A DNA stretch of 64,000 bases from Pinus tabuliformis (GCA_031772625.1 CM062815.1:608733918-608797917), one strand, 5' to 3'. Counted from the stretch's first letter, positions 1 through 10,988 are shown. The notes: generated by a model from the sequence alone, not told the origin. Numbers and translations are program-made.

Positions 1-1650
1 TATTTTCCTGAATATATATTGCAACCCGGATGGATGAAAATAGATCTGGGGTCTTCAATCTCATTTGATCTTCACTCAAAGTACAAGACGATCCATGTGA
101 GAGATGTTATGGAGTTGAACATGGAAAGACATCGCCTGATTACCAGCCAATGATGTAAGCTATTAACAGGCGCGAGAGGAATCATCGATAATGATGATGA
201 CCCTCAAGGTACTACAGTACAATTCACGTGGTGTGGATAAGGGACTTGGCATCGAACACCATGCAAAATCTTTCGGTCGAAGGTCATTGATGTAAACCTG
301 TCGCCGGAAGTGAGAAACTTGCCATTGAGGCATGCAAGCTTCAAAGTACTGAACAGGTTGTCCCTAGATCGACTTCTTGGATAATGAGCTGATGTCGACA
401 ATAAGTGATCCATCATAAGAGGGCCTTAGTGAATCCCACATCAATGACACGGAATGGAGCAAATGATTTTAATGGAGGTGAAAATGATCTGGTGATATAA
501 GGTTCAGGGTGGCGGTCATGAAAGAATGGAGCGTGAATGTATTGCAGTGGGTGAGACACAAGTGAATTCTCTGAGCGACTTCTCTTGAACATATCGGCGA
601 CACTGACATGATGGATCAGTATCATTAACCCCAAATATGGATGGTGTGACGGAACCATGGTGATGTGACCAGTGAATGGAACAACCCAAACCGACTCGGA
701 TGCGGAGCGAAAGTGTCATGTTCAAGAGCGACTTGCTACCAACAAAGTTTCTTCAAGTTTTCTTCCCAATTTTTCCCCAGTCATTGCTGACCAGTACCTC
801 TTTATTTTTGTCAAGCTTGAGGAGGATAACATACGCTTGTTCTATAATTTTCCCTTTGGGCAAACCCACCACTATGTTTTAACGAGCCTAGCGATAGTGA
901 AACTTGTTCTTGTCTGTAATGGACAAGTTTGTCGCTATTCAGTTTTAACGAGTTTAATGACAAAGATAACTCAATCCTTTTCAATTTTAGAGAGTCTGAA
1001 AAGGGACGTAAAGGAAACTCCAAAAAACCTTTTTCATCATCTAATCCCTCAAGCCCGAAAAAGTATAAAATAATACAAAAGGGATGAATGTTCGGTAATT
1101 TTAACGAGCCGAACAAAACAAGCGCTCGATATTTTTGTGTAATAATCCCTCAGGTCCAAAAAGATTAAAATCTAAAGGAGGGACAGCACTTCCGGTGACT
1201 TTAACGAGCTGGAGAGGCCAATGGCTTGGCAATATTTTCATATTTTACAAGTCAGATGAAAAGAGCTTAAAGGAGACTCGTTTTTTGAGGAACGAGTGAT
1301 AGATTCGGGTAGCAGCTGATTCCAGGTAAGGTTTGGAATTTTCCAATCACGGTAGTGTCATAAGGATGGCTAACAGGATCACTCTTCGCAGCTGTTCCTA
1401 AAAAGGGTAAACAATCAAGTGGAGGTGAATGATCGGCCAATACAGAGTGGAGGTGATGATGAGAACACGACCAAGGGTTCGAAGGCTGATGATAATACAT
1501 TCACGATGCTTATTTACCGGATATGGTTCATTTTTTAATGAGCTTAAATGCTGGGGGAACATTTGCTCATTGCTTATGTTTATTTTTTAACAAGCTTGAA
1601 TTTCACGTTAAAACTACTCGATATAACGGTGATTTCTTGATTTTACCATT
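1..1650 (-). other. 3' non-coding domain of element A
   Basis: This stretch, read on the minus strand, matches 51300-52960 (plus) inside element B almost end to end. There the same block sits between the protease region and the 3' LTR. Four small open frames are kept at equal length in both copies (204-416, 413-658, 516-725 and 811-1116 here). They overlap one another and no protein family is recognised. The block also holds several copies of the GCTCGTTAAAA-type motif. It is probably a structural or packaging region rather than a set of genes; coding by the small frames remains possible. Confidence 0.75.
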
Positions 1651-2232
1651 AATAACTTTGTTCCTTCAAAGGTTGTATTGCATGCTCAATTGCTTCATCA
1701 AACTAGTTAGAAATGAACAATGCATGTTTGAAAAATGAGTCAAATCACTAATATTTTACTTGAATTACATGAAAAGTAATTTAAAAGTGGTTTTTACCTC
1801 TCATTTTACCATTTCATTTGAACTTTGGTTTGTTGGAGCTTTGGAGGTGCTTTCCCCCTTGATTTTCACTAGCTGATTCAGGGAGATTCTGTGGACGATT
1901 CTTGGCGCTGTCTGGACCAAGTAGGAGCTAAACCTGAGCTCTTCAATTTCATTCTTTCTTTTTTGAATTTTGAGCATGTTTTTTGGTTTTTCTCAGCCTC
2001 AGGGGTTTTTAAAACTCGCCCTGGCTCCATCGCACCCTTTCTATATCGAAAGGTGCATTGCATGTTGGCCTGACCATTAGCCAGTTAGCATGTAATGCAC
2101 CCAGAACACTGCTGGGGATGCGATGGGTGCAAGGAGGGAAATTTGTGCGCAGTTTTCCATGGAATTTTTTTGCCTGTTTTTCACCAAATCAAGATCCAAC
2201 TCTTCTCTTGCTTGTTTTCAGAGATTCATTGG
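1651..2232 (+). other. Junction region and left part of the PMD-like insert
   Basis: Similarity to element B fades near 1640-1740, so the insertion into A begins somewhere here; no clean end or target duplication was found. The part from about 1890 to 2237 leads directly into the plus-strand composite element. With that element removed it would abut the plant-mobile-domain-like sequence at 10989. A pyrimidine-rich stretch ending TTTTCAG at about 2220 looks like a splice acceptor for that sequence. A string TTGGCGCTGTCTGG near 1896 faintly resembles an LTR-element primer site, so the insert may itself be an LTR-type element. Confidence 0.4.
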
Positions 2233-2237
2233 AGCAA
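2233..2237. repeat. Target-site duplication AGCAA, left copy
   Basis: Five bases immediately before the first LTR. They are identical to the five bases after the third LTR (10989-10993), which shows that the whole 8.75-kb composite is one insertion locus. Confidence 0.85.
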
Positions 2238-3762
2238 TGATCAGGAGCTCCGTACCAAGTATCGTAAAATGCTCAAAATTTAAAGTGCTTAGAATGGGTT
2301 CAAAGTTGAACGACTAGAAAGTTCTCGTCTTCCTGATTCTGGCACCTCAAACGGTTCGAAAAACAGTCGCCGTAAGAGGAAGTTATGGCAAAAAGAAGAA
2401 TTTGTCCATAACATTAGAAATTTTAATTTTTCAAAAAAAAATTAAAAAAGGAATATTCCGCCTGGCACGAAATCCGAGGCAACCACCAAACATTAAATGT
2501 AACTGCAGTTAAGTTGGCGGAATTTTGGCAGGAGCGCCAAATTTGGCAGACCCGCCATAATTGGCGAAGCTAACTGGAGTTAACTAAAGTTAGCTGGAGT
2601 TTTTCTAGGGACAAACTGGAGAAACTTTAAATGGCCATAACTTTGGCTAGGAAAGTCGGTTTTGGACGAATTTTTTTTTTTTATTTTGGGTCCCTTCGAC
2701 CTTCTGAAGCCATTGGAACAGGTTTCTTAGCCATTTGAGGTCATTTGCAGGTGTTTTAGCTTCGTGGAAGTTCAAGGAGCCACCAAGGCCAAATCAGTTT
2801 GGGAGCTGCATTGGGAATTATGCAGGCATTGGAAGTGGAACGAAGGTCATTCCTGAAGTTTTCAAGCCTTTTTAACCCATTTCTACAGCTTTTTTTGCCT
2901 TCTGAGGCATTCTTCTCACTATTTAGCTTCAGGGAAGCTTTCAGGGCCACCAGGAACATTTCAGGGATTGAGCTGTTTGGGGGCTCTGTTCATCCGTTTT
3001 TGGTGATTCAAAAGCCTATGTCTACTATTCTCGACCTCCTAAGTATAATGGCAGAGGTTTCAGAACCAATTGAGGTCATCTTCACCTCGAAATTCTCCAT
3101 GCAAGTTTAAAGGGCCACCAGGGCCAATTAGGGAAAGTATTGTATAAGGTACAAAATTCACTGTTTAGTGAAAGGGAAAGAGCATGTTTAGCTAATTCCT
3201 ATCTTCTGATTCTATATTTACAGTCAGATCTGTCCTTTGAGACACCCATATTCTTGTATTAGCCTTTGTAGCAATTTTAATACAAGAGGACAAGCCTAGT
3301 TGGAGAGGCTTGGTCAAGCAGATGTAGCCCAGGAGGGGGTGAATTGCTTTATCATTTTGATGTCTTTAGTTGCTGAAGATGAGATGATAAACCAAACTGA
3401 TATAAAGTTTTAAACAAAAAATAAATATAACTTACATACACACATAATCACATGTTTAGCTGCAGAAAGTTACTTGTCTTATTCCGCAAGACCTTAAACT
3501 TCAAGTATGTGTATGTCAGAGACTTCTAAGTGTTTACTTTGTTATTTCTTTAGGCAGAGCCTATAGAGGGCCAGGTAGCCTGTGGAACTCATCCTCTTTT
3601 TATAGGTGACATGTCCGGTGAATGCCCCTACAGTCTATCTCTGTATAAGAAATAAGAAGTTTATACATTTTTAGAGGTCATTTGGAGTGTCTAGCTCATA
3701 GTTGAAATTACTGCGAATGGATACCTTGCACCCTTAAACAAGTACATTCCATTTTCAGATCA
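2238..3762 (+). repeat. LTR 1 of the tandem G-patch element (1525 bp)
   Basis: Starts TGATCAGG and ends CAGATCA, giving 5-bp inverted tips TGATC/GATCA. It is matched over its whole length by 5903-7427 (also 1525 bp) and 9568-10988. A run of E2F-like boxes sits at 2513-2600. A possible TATA-like GTATAAGG lies near 3145. The many small frames inside (for example around 2756-3110) differ between copies and look non-coding. Confidence 0.9.
2513..2600 (+). promoter_or_regulatory. Cluster of E2F-like GGCG boxes and a nested palindrome in the LTR
   Basis: Within about 60 bp the LTR shows TTGGCGGAA, TTTTGGC, GCGCCAAATTTGGC, CCCGCC and TTGGCG, close to the plant E2F site TTTSSCGS and its complement. 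Directly after comes AGCTAACT...AGTTAACT...AGTTAGCT, an inverted repeat. The block recurs in the other two LTRs, at about 6178-6265 and 9842-9930, with small changes. Binding by E2F is an inference. Confidence 0.45.
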
Positions 3763-3764
3763 GA

Positions 3765-3776
3765 TGGTATCAGAGC
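3765..3776 (+). other. Primer binding site, initiator tRNA-Met type
   Basis: TGGTATCAGAGC, two bases after the LTR end. This is the classic plant LTR-retrotransposon primer site and fixes the LTR boundary and element orientation. The second unit has the same site with one change at 7430-7441. Confidence 0.9.
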
Positions 3777-3863
3777 ACTAGGTTTGCTTGACTGACATCA
3801 CTAACTTGATTGTGTAGCTTGAAAGGTGTCTTAAGTAGTGTTGAAGATTGACTGCTTTACTAC

Positions 3864-5156
3864 TTGTTGTTTGAGTTTGTTGAAGCTCTTTTGTTCATTT
3901 GTATAATGACAATTTCCATAAGTGAGTTCTCAAAATCGTCCTCCTTCACAAGATTCTTTGATGAAGGCTTGAAGCAAGAATTTTTCATCATGTTGAATAT
4001 GGTGAGAGAAATGTATGAGGATGAAAGAAAGAGCTCTAGACTTCAAGAGCAGTTGAATTCCATGAGGGAAGAGAAGCAGTTGCTTTCTAACCAATTACAG
4101 GAAATGGAAGGCCAACTTCATATTGCAAACATGAAGCTGGAAAGGATGCATGAGTTGGAGACACAACTCCTTGTTGCCAAAGAAGCCTTAGCCAAGTATC
4201 AGCTTGAAGAAGCGGTAAACAATTCTAGTTTGTCTTCAAATTCTGATAAGAATGTTTATGTTGGTTCTTTTGAGAAACATACCAGAGGCATAGGGTCCAA
4301 GTTGATGTCCAAAATGGGATATGAAGGAAAAGGATTGGGCAAACATGCACAGGGTATAGTTGAGCCAATAATGGTTGAGGTAAGGCCTAAGAATTTGGGT
4401 CTTGGCTATGGACAATCTTATGGAGAATGTTCTAAAGCAGCCATGAAGGCAATTGAAACAGTTCCTAGAAGGAGTTTCATTTCAGGTTCTCTATCTCAAG
4501 GTTGTAAAGGTTGTATCCTTGAGGAATGCAATAGTTTGAAACATGTGTTGCAGGAAGAAGGTGTGCATAAGCATGCACTTGAACAAGGAAGTGGTGAATG
4601 CTCTAAAACCATTGAAGGGATTGATGGTGTTCCAAAAGGAGCTTCTTCTTCGTTTGATTCACCTCCTCATGAAGGTAATGAAGTTGAAAGGGAAAGGTAT
4701 AAATCTGATTTCAATCATATTTCCTTTGATCATGTAAAGCATGGAAAATTTCCACACAAGCATTGGAAAAGAATTGCATGTTCTTTTTGTGGTTTGTTTA
4801 ACCATAGTGTTTCTATATGTTGGAAAAGAATGGCAACATGCAGGAAACTTTTGAAGGAAAGGAGGCAAGAAGCCAAAGTTCCATTGAACAATGCAAATCA
4901 TGCTGTCAAGAAGATGAACATGTGTTGCACTTATTGCCATAAGCATGGACATACTGCTGAAAGGTGTTGGACTCTGAATCCAACAATGCTTCCACGAAAG
5001 TTGAAGAAATTGGAGAAAGAGTATGGAAAGAATGGGAAGGAAGTTTCCATCATTGATATGTGTCAGGATGATACACATGTTGATATCGATGTGCAGTTAA
5101 AGGAAGCGCCTTTGAAATGGATTGGTAAGAAATCGTTAGAATTCTTATGCAATTAA
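3864..5156 (+). CDS. Coiled-coil / G-patch / two-zinc-knuckle gag-like protein, copy 1
   Basis: 430 codons, whole. A second ATG at codon 15 (3906) may be the real start, because the first 14 residues are hydrophobic and unlike the rest. Residues 45-115 are heptad-rich ([23 protein letters not shown]) and should form a coiled coil. Residues 140-184 are a G-patch ([24 protein letters not shown]) of the kind found in the splicing factor TFIP11/NTR1. Two CCHC knuckles follow: C306-x2-C309-x4-H314-x4-C319 and C355-x2-C358-x4-H363-x4-C368. The tail is lysine-rich. The position just after the primer site and the knuckles argue for a gag-like role: RNA binding and particle assembly. Alternatively, a captured host RNA-binding protein. 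Which of the two is not settled. Confidence 0.85.
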   Translation: MLFEFVEALLFICIMTISISEFSKSSSFTRFFDEGLKQEFFIMLNMVREMYEDERKSSRLQEQLNSMREEKQLLSNQLQEMEGQLHIANMKLERMHELETQLLVAKEALAKYQLEEAVNNSSLSSNSDKNVYVGSFEKHTRGIGSKLMSKMGYEGKGLGKHAQGIVEPIMVEVRPKNLGLGYGQSYGECSKAAMKAIETVPRRSFISGSLSQGCKGCILEECNSLKHVLQEEGVHKHALEQGSGECSKTIEGIDGVPKGASSSFDSPPHEGNEVERERYKSDFNHISFDHVKHGKFPHKHWKRIACSFCGLFNHSVSICWKRMATCRKLLKERRQEAKVPLNNANHAVKKMNMCCTYCHKHGHTAERCWTLNPTMLPRKLKKLEKEYGKNGKEVSIIDMCQDDTHVDIDVQLKEAPLKWIGKKSLEFLCN

Positions 5157-5162
5157 AATTGC

Positions 5163-5354
5163 ATGTCTTTGATTGAATGCATTTCATTGTTAAGGGAATG
5201 CAAGTTGCAGGATGGAAAAGCTGAGTATGAGACTCACTCTATTGGAGTGAAAGTTATATTCATTTCAGCTTTGAAAGTACATGTACATGTGATTGAGGAT
5301 CTTGTACTTATGATTGTACCTAAGGGAAAATTGAAGGATAAACTGCATGCATGA
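5163..5354 (+). CDS. Short frame downstream of the G-patch protein, copy 1 (63 codons)
   Basis: Begins 6 bases after the stop of the 430-codon frame and is kept at the same length in the second unit (8828-9019). The residues (SALKVHVHVIEDLVLMIVPK) have a beta-rich look that could be a leftover of a protease-type domain following gag, but no active-site motif is present. It may equally be a chance frame. Confidence 0.35.
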   Translation: MSLIECISLLRECKLQDGKAEYETHSIGVKVIFISALKVHVHVIEDLVLMIVPKGKLKDKLHA

Positions 5355-5356
5355 GA

Positions 5357-5902
5357 ATGATATGCATGAGCACAGGGATCATGATGATTTCCTTGTTTTT
5401 TAAACATGTATGTGTGATTAACTTGAAGGGTTGATTACTTTGTTTTTAACCATGCATGTAATGTAATATTGACTTGGAAAAAGTTAATTTGATCTCCAAG
5501 ATTGAAAGAGGAGAAATAATGAAGTGTTTCATCTTTGTAAAAACCTTCTCATTTGGGAGGCAACTCTTCTTCTGGAGCAGAGGTGCCATGGATGGACATC
5601 GTGACAGTTAGCAAGCCCACATGTCCAGGGGAATATTTCACCTCCTATATCAGCAAGTTTCATTGCTGGTTGCTGCAAATTTTTAGTTTGTCTGATGAAC
5701 AAGCTTGGTCGAGATTCGACAAGTGTTTGGCTTATGCAGTGAAAAGTTGTCATGACGACAGTTGATAAGGCAGGACATTTTGGAATCAGTATGCTCTATT
5801 GGCTCAATGGAAGAGGATATTTCTGTTCCTCAAGTGCTGTACAGTTCAGTTCAGAGATTCAGTGAGCTTTTGGGGACCAAAAGCCTTCTCATTCGGGAGG
5901 TG
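5357..5902 (+). other. 3' untranslated tail and polypurine tract of unit 1
   Basis: No gene is seen. The stretch is nearly identical in unit 2 (9022-9567). It ends with a purine stretch GGGAGGTG directly before the LTR start TGATCAGG, the expected position of a polypurine tract. A purine-rich GAAAGAGGAGAAATAATGAAG lies near 5504-5524. Frames inside (5529-5765) differ in length between units and look non-coding. Confidence 0.7.
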
Positions 5903-7427
5903 TGATCAGGAGCTCTGTACCAAGTATCGTAAAATGCTCAAAATTTAAAGTGCTTAGAACTGGTTCAAAGTTGAATGACTAGAAAGTGCTTGTCTTCCCA
6001 ATTCCGGTGCTGCAAATGGTTCGAAAAATGCTCGTCGTATGAGGAAGTTATGGCAAAAAGAAGAATTTGTCGATAACATTAGAAATTTTAATTTTTCAAA
6101 AAAAAATTAAAAAATGAATATTCCGCCTGGCACAAAATCCGAAGAAACCACCAAACATTAAATGTAACTGCAGTTAAGTTGGCGGAATTTTGGCGAGAGC
6201 ACCAAATTTGGCGGACCCGCCATAATTGGCGGAGCTAACTGGAGTTAACTAAAGTTAGCTGGAGTTTTTCTAGGGACAAACTGGAGAAACTTTAAATGGC
6301 CATAACTTTGGCTAGGAAAGTCGGTTTTGGACGATTTTTTTATTTTTATTTTGGGTCTCTTCGACCTTTTGAAGCCATTGGCATAGGTTTCAAAGCCATC
6401 TGAGGTCATTTGTAGTTGTTTTAGCTTCGTGGAAGTTCCAGGAGCCACCAGGGCCAAATCAGTTTGGGAGCTGCATTGGGAATTGTGTAGGCATTGGAAG
6501 TGGAACGAAGGTCATTCCTGAAGTTTTCAAGCCTTTTGAATCCATTTCTACAGCTCGTTTTTCCTTCTGAGGCATTCTTCTCACTGTTTAGCTTCAGGGA
6601 AGCTTTCAGGTCCACCAGGGCCATTTCAGGGATTGAGCTGTTTGGGGGCTCTATTCATTCGTTTTTGGTGATTCAAAAGCCTATGTCTGCTATTTTCGAC
6701 CTCCTGAGTCTAATGGTAGAGGTTTTAGAACCAATTGAGTTCATCTTCACCTCGAAATTCTCCATGCAAGTTTAAAGGGCCACCAGGGCCAATTGGGGAA
6801 AGTAATGTATAAGGTACAAAATTCACTGTTTAGTGAAAGGGAAAGAGCATGTTTAGCTAATTCCTATCTTCTGATTCTATATTTACAGTTAGATCTGTCC
6901 TTTGAGACACCCATATTCTTGAATTAGCCTTTGTAGCAATTGTAATACAAGAGGACAAGCCTAGTTGGAGAGGCTTGGTCCAGCAGATGTAGCCCAGGAG
7001 GGGGTGAGTTGCTTTATCATTTTGATGTCTTTAGCTGCTGAAGATGAGATGATAAACAAAAATGATATAAAGTTTTAAACAGCAAATCAATATAACTTGC
7101 ATACACACATAATCACCTGTTCAGCTGCAGAAAGTTACTTGTCTTATTCCGCAAGACCTTAAACTTCAAGTATGTGTATGTCAGAGACTTCTAAGTGTTT
7201 ACTTTGTTATTTCTTTAGGCAGAGCCTGTAGAGGGCCAGGTAGCCTCTGGAACTCATCCTCTTTTTAGAGGTGACATGTCCGGTGAATGCCCCTATAGTC
7301 TATCTCTGTATAAGAAATAAGAAGTTTATACAGTTTTAGAGGTCATTTGGAGTGTCTAGCTCACAGTTGAAATTATTGCGAATGGATACCTTGCACCCTT
7401 AAACAAGTACATTCCATTTTCAGATCA
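5903..7427 (+). repeat. LTR 2 of the tandem G-patch element (1525 bp)
   Basis: Middle LTR, shared by both units. By eye it carries more private differences than LTR 1 or LTR 3, which agree with each other at several places where it differs. The E2F-like block is at about 6178-6265. Confidence 0.9.
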
Positions 7428-7528
7428 GATGGTATTAGAGCACTAGGTTTGCTTGAGTGACATCACTAACTTGATTGTGTAGCTTGAAAGGTGTCTTAAG
7501 TAGTGTTGAAGATTGACTGCTTTACTAC

Positions 7529-8821
7529 TTGTTGTTTGAGTTTGCTGAAGCTCTTTTGTTCATTTGTATAATGACAATTTCCATAAGTGAGTTCTCAAAA
7601 TCGTCCTCCTTCACAAGATTCTTTGATGAAGGCTTGAAGAAAGAATTTTTCATAATGTTGAATATGGTGAGAGAAATGTATGAGGATGAAAGAAAGAGCT
7701 CTAGACTTCAAGAGCAGTTGAATTCCATGAGGGAAGAGAAGCAGTTGCTTTCTAACCAATTGCAGGAAATGGAAGGCCAACTTCATATTGCAAACATGAA
7801 GCTGGAAAGGATGCATGAGTTGGAGACACAACTCCTTGTTGCCAAAGAAGCCTTAGCCAAGTATCGGCTTGAAGAAGAGGTAAACAATTCTAGTTTGTCT
7901 TCAAATTCTGATAAGAATGTTTATGTTGGTTCTTTTGAGAAACATACTAGAGGCATAGGGTCCAAGTTGATGTCCAAAATGGGATATGAAGGAAAAGGGT
8001 TGGGCAAACATGCACAGAGTATAGTTGAGCCAATAATGGTTGAGGTAAGGCCTAAGAATTTGGGTCTTGGCTATGGACAATCTTATGGAGAATGTTCTAA
8101 AGCAGCCATGAAGGCAATTGAAACAGTTCCTAGAAGGAGTTTCATTTCAAGTTCTCTATCTCAAGGTTGTAAAGGTTGTATCCTTGAGGAATGCAATAGT
8201 TTGAAACATGCGTTGCAGGAAGAAGGTGTGCATAAGCATGCACTTGAACAAGGAAGTGGTGAACGCTCTAAAACCATTAAAGGGATTGATGGTGTTCCAA
8301 AAGGAGCTTCTTCTTTGTTTGATTCACCTCCTCATGAAGGTAATGAAGGTGAAAGGGAAAGGTATAAATCTGATTTCAATCATATTTCCTTTGATCATGT
8401 AAAGAATGGAAAATTTCCACACAAGCATTGGAAAAGAATTGCATGTTATTTTTGTGGTTTGTTTAACCATAGTGTTTCTAGATGTTGGAAAAGAAAGGCA
8501 ACATGCAGGAAACTTTTGAAGGAAAGGAGGCAAGAAGCCAAAGTTCCATTGAACAATGCAAATCATGCTATCAAGAAGATGAACATGTGTTGCACTTATT
8601 GCCATAAGCATGGACATACTACTAAAAGGTGTTGGACTTTGAATCCAACAATGCTTCCACGAAAGTTGAAGAAATTGGAGAAAGAGTATGGCAAGAATGG
8701 GAAGGAAGTTTCCATCATTGATATGTGTCAGGATGATACACATGTTGATATCGCTGTGCAGTTAAAGGAAGCACCTTTGAAATGGATTGGTAAGAAATGG
8801 TTAGAATTCTTATCCAATTAA
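7529..8821 (+). CDS. Coiled-coil / G-patch / two-zinc-knuckle gag-like protein, copy 2
   Basis: Second copy of the 430-codon frame, exactly 3665 bp after the first and whole. Coiled coil (45-115), G-patch (140-184) and both CCHC knuckles (306-319, 355-368) are kept with all metal-binding residues. By eye about 21 residues differ from copy 1, while only about 7 silent base changes are seen. That ratio is close to neutral drift, so the copies do not appear to have been under selection since they separated. Confidence 0.85.
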   Translation: MLFEFAEALLFICIMTISISEFSKSSSFTRFFDEGLKKEFFIMLNMVREMYEDERKSSRLQEQLNSMREEKQLLSNQLQEMEGQLHIANMKLERMHELETQLLVAKEALAKYRLEEEVNNSSLSSNSDKNVYVGSFEKHTRGIGSKLMSKMGYEGKGLGKHAQSIVEPIMVEVRPKNLGLGYGQSYGECSKAAMKAIETVPRRSFISSSLSQGCKGCILEECNSLKHALQEEGVHKHALEQGSGERSKTIKGIDGVPKGASSLFDSPPHEGNEGERERYKSDFNHISFDHVKNGKFPHKHWKRIACYFCGLFNHSVSRCWKRKATCRKLLKERRQEAKVPLNNANHAIKKMNMCCTYCHKHGHTTKRCWTLNPTMLPRKLKKLEKEYGKNGKEVSIIDMCQDDTHVDIAVQLKEAPLKWIGKKWLEFLSN

Positions 8822-8827
8822 AGTTGC

Positions 8828-9019
8828 ATGTCTTTGATTGAATGCATTTCTTTGTTAAGCGAATGCAAGTTGCAGGATGGAAAAGCTGAGTATGAGACTC
8901 ACTCTATTGCAGTGAAAGTTATATTCATTTCAGCTTTGAAAGTACATGTACATGTGATCGAGGATCTTGTACTTATGATTGTACCTAAGGGAAAATTGAA
9001 GGATAAACTGCATGCATGA
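8828..9019 (+). CDS. Short frame downstream of the G-patch protein, copy 2 (63 codons)
   Basis: Same length and position as the frame at 5163-5354, with very few residue changes. No family is recognised. Confidence 0.35.
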   Translation: MSLIECISLLSECKLQDGKAEYETHSIAVKVIFISALKVHVHVIEDLVLMIVPKGKLKDKLHA

Positions 9020-9567
9020 GAATGATATGCATGAGCACAGGGATCATGATGATTTCCTTGTTTTTTAAACATGTATGTGTGATTAACTTGAAGGGTTGAT
9101 TACTTTGTTTTTAACCATGCATGTAATGTAATATTGACTTGGAAAAAGTTAATTTGATCTCCAAGATTGAAAGAGGAGAAATAATGAAGTGTTTCATCTT
9201 TGTAAAAACCTTCTCATTTGGGAGGCAGCTCTTCTTCTGGAGCAGAGGTGCCATGGATGGGCATCGTGACAGTTGGCAAGCCCACATGTGCAGGGGAATA
9301 TTTCACCTCCTATATCAGCAAGTTTCATTGCTGGTTGCTGCAAATTTTTAGTTTGTCTGACGAACAAGCTTGGTCGAGATTCGACAAGTGTTTGGCTTAT
9401 GCAGCGAAAAGTTGCCATGACGACAGTTGATAAGGCAGGACATTTTGGCATCAGTATGCTCTATTGGCTGAATGGAAGAGGATATTTCTGTTCCTCAAGT
9501 GCTGTACAGTTCAGTTCAGAGATTCAGTGAGCTTTTGGGGACCAAAAGCCTTCTCATTTGGGAGGTG

Positions 9568-10988
9568 TGATCAGGAGCTCAGTACCAAGTATCGTAAAAT
9601 GCTCAAAATTTAAAGTGCTTAGAACTGGTTCAAAGTTGAATGAATAAAAATTTCTCGTCTTCCCAATTTCGGCACCGCAAACGGTTCGAAAAACGGTCGC
9701 CGTATGAGGAAGTTATGGCAAAAAGAAGAATTTGTCCATAACATTAGAAATTTTAATTTTTCAAAAAAAAATAAAAAAGGAATATTCCGCCTGGCACGAA
9801 ATCCAAGGCAACCACCAAACATTAAATGTAACTGCAGTTAAGTTGGCGGAATTTTGGCAGGAGCGCCAAATTTGGCAAACCCGCCATAATTGGCAGAGCT
9901 AACTGGAGTTAACTAAAGTTAGCTGGAGTTTTTCTAGGGACAAACTGGAGAAACTTTAAATGGCCATAAATTTGGCTAGGAAAGTCGGTTTTGGACGAAT
10001 TTTTCTTTTATTTTGGGTCTCTTCGACCTTTTGAAGCCATTGGAATGGGTGTAACAGCCATCTGAGGTCATTTGCAGCTGTTTTAGCTTCGTGGAAGTTC
10101 CAGGAGCCATCAGGGCCAAATCAGTTTGGGAGCTGCATTTGGAATTGTGCAGGCATTGGAAGTGGAACGAGGGTCATTCCTGAAGTTTTCAAGCCTTTAG
10201 AATCCATTTATACAGCTCTTTTTGCCGTCTGAGGCATTCTTCTCACTGTTTAGCTTCAGGGAAGCTTTCAGAGCCACCAGGGCCATTTCAGGGCTCTGTT
10301 CATCCATTTTTTGTGATTCAAAAGCCTATGTCTGCTATTTTCACTAGGGCCAATTGGGGAAAGTACTGTATAAGGTACAAAATTCACTGTTTAGTGAAAG
10401 GGAAAGAGCATGTTTAGCTAATTCCTATCTTCTGATTCTGTATTTACAGTCAGATCTGTCCTTTGAGACACCCATATTCTTGTATTAGCCTTTGTAGCAA
10501 TTTTAATACAAGAGGACAAGCCTAGTTGGAGAGGCTTGGTCCAGCAGATGTAGCCCAGGAGGGGGTGAACTGCTTTATCATTTTGATGTCTTTAGTTGCT
10601 GAAGATGAGATGCTAAACCAAACTGATATAAAGTTTTAAACAACAAATAAATATAACTTGCATACACACATAATCACCTGTTCAGCTGCAGAAAGTTACT
10701 TGTCTTATTCCGCAAGACCTTAAACTTCAAGTATGTGTATGTCAGAGACTTCTAAGTGTTTACTTTGTTATTTCTTTAGGCAGAGCCTCTAGAGGGCTAG
10801 GTAGCCTCTGGAACTCATCCTCATTTTAGAGGTGACATGTCTGGTGAATGCCCCTACAGTCTATCTCTGTATAAGAAATAAGAAGTTTATACACTTTTAG
10901 AGGTCATTTGGAGTGTCTAGCTCACAGTTGAAATTATTTAGAATGGATACCTTGCACCCTTAAATAAGTACATTCCATTTTCAGATCA
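9568..10988 (+). repeat. LTR 3 of the tandem G-patch element (1421 bp)
   Basis: Starts TGATCAGG and ends CAGATCA like the other two, but is about 100 bp shorter overall. It is followed at once by the AGCAA duplication and then by plant-mobile-domain-like sequence rather than by a primer site, so it is the true right end of the composite. Confidence 0.9.

Larger units (their letters stand above)
2238..10988 (+). mobile_element. Tandem gag-only LTR retrotransposon (LTR-int-LTR-int-LTR) with G-patch protein
   Basis: Three LTRs (2238-3762, 5903-7427, 9568-10988) alternate with two internal regions of 2140 bp. The repeat period is exactly 3665 bp from LTR start to LTR start, twice. LTRs begin TGATC and end GATCA. 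The primer site TGGTATCAGAGC, complementary to plant initiator tRNA-Met, follows two bases after each LTR that leads an internal region. A purine tract precedes the next LTR. One perfect AGCAA duplication flanks the whole. Each internal part encodes only the coiled-coil/G-patch/zinc-knuckle protein and a short downstream frame. No protease, reverse transcriptase or integrase is present, which resembles the non-autonomous TR-GAG class. The tandem form is best explained by unequal recombination between LTRs of two copies at one locus. Both internal parts look whole. Confidence 0.9.

Noticed and set aside
1896-1915. Primer-binding-site-like TTGGCGCTGTCTGG
   Set aside because: Only a partial match to known plant primer sites and no LTR end could be placed before it.
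2756-3110. Frames in the LTRs on both strands (also near 6421-6775)
   Set aside because: Length and start differ between the three LTR copies; no family.
4659-5078. 139-codon minus-strand frame, repeated at 8324-8743
   Set aside because: Antisense shadow of the G-patch protein; its length is kept only because the sense frames are near identical.
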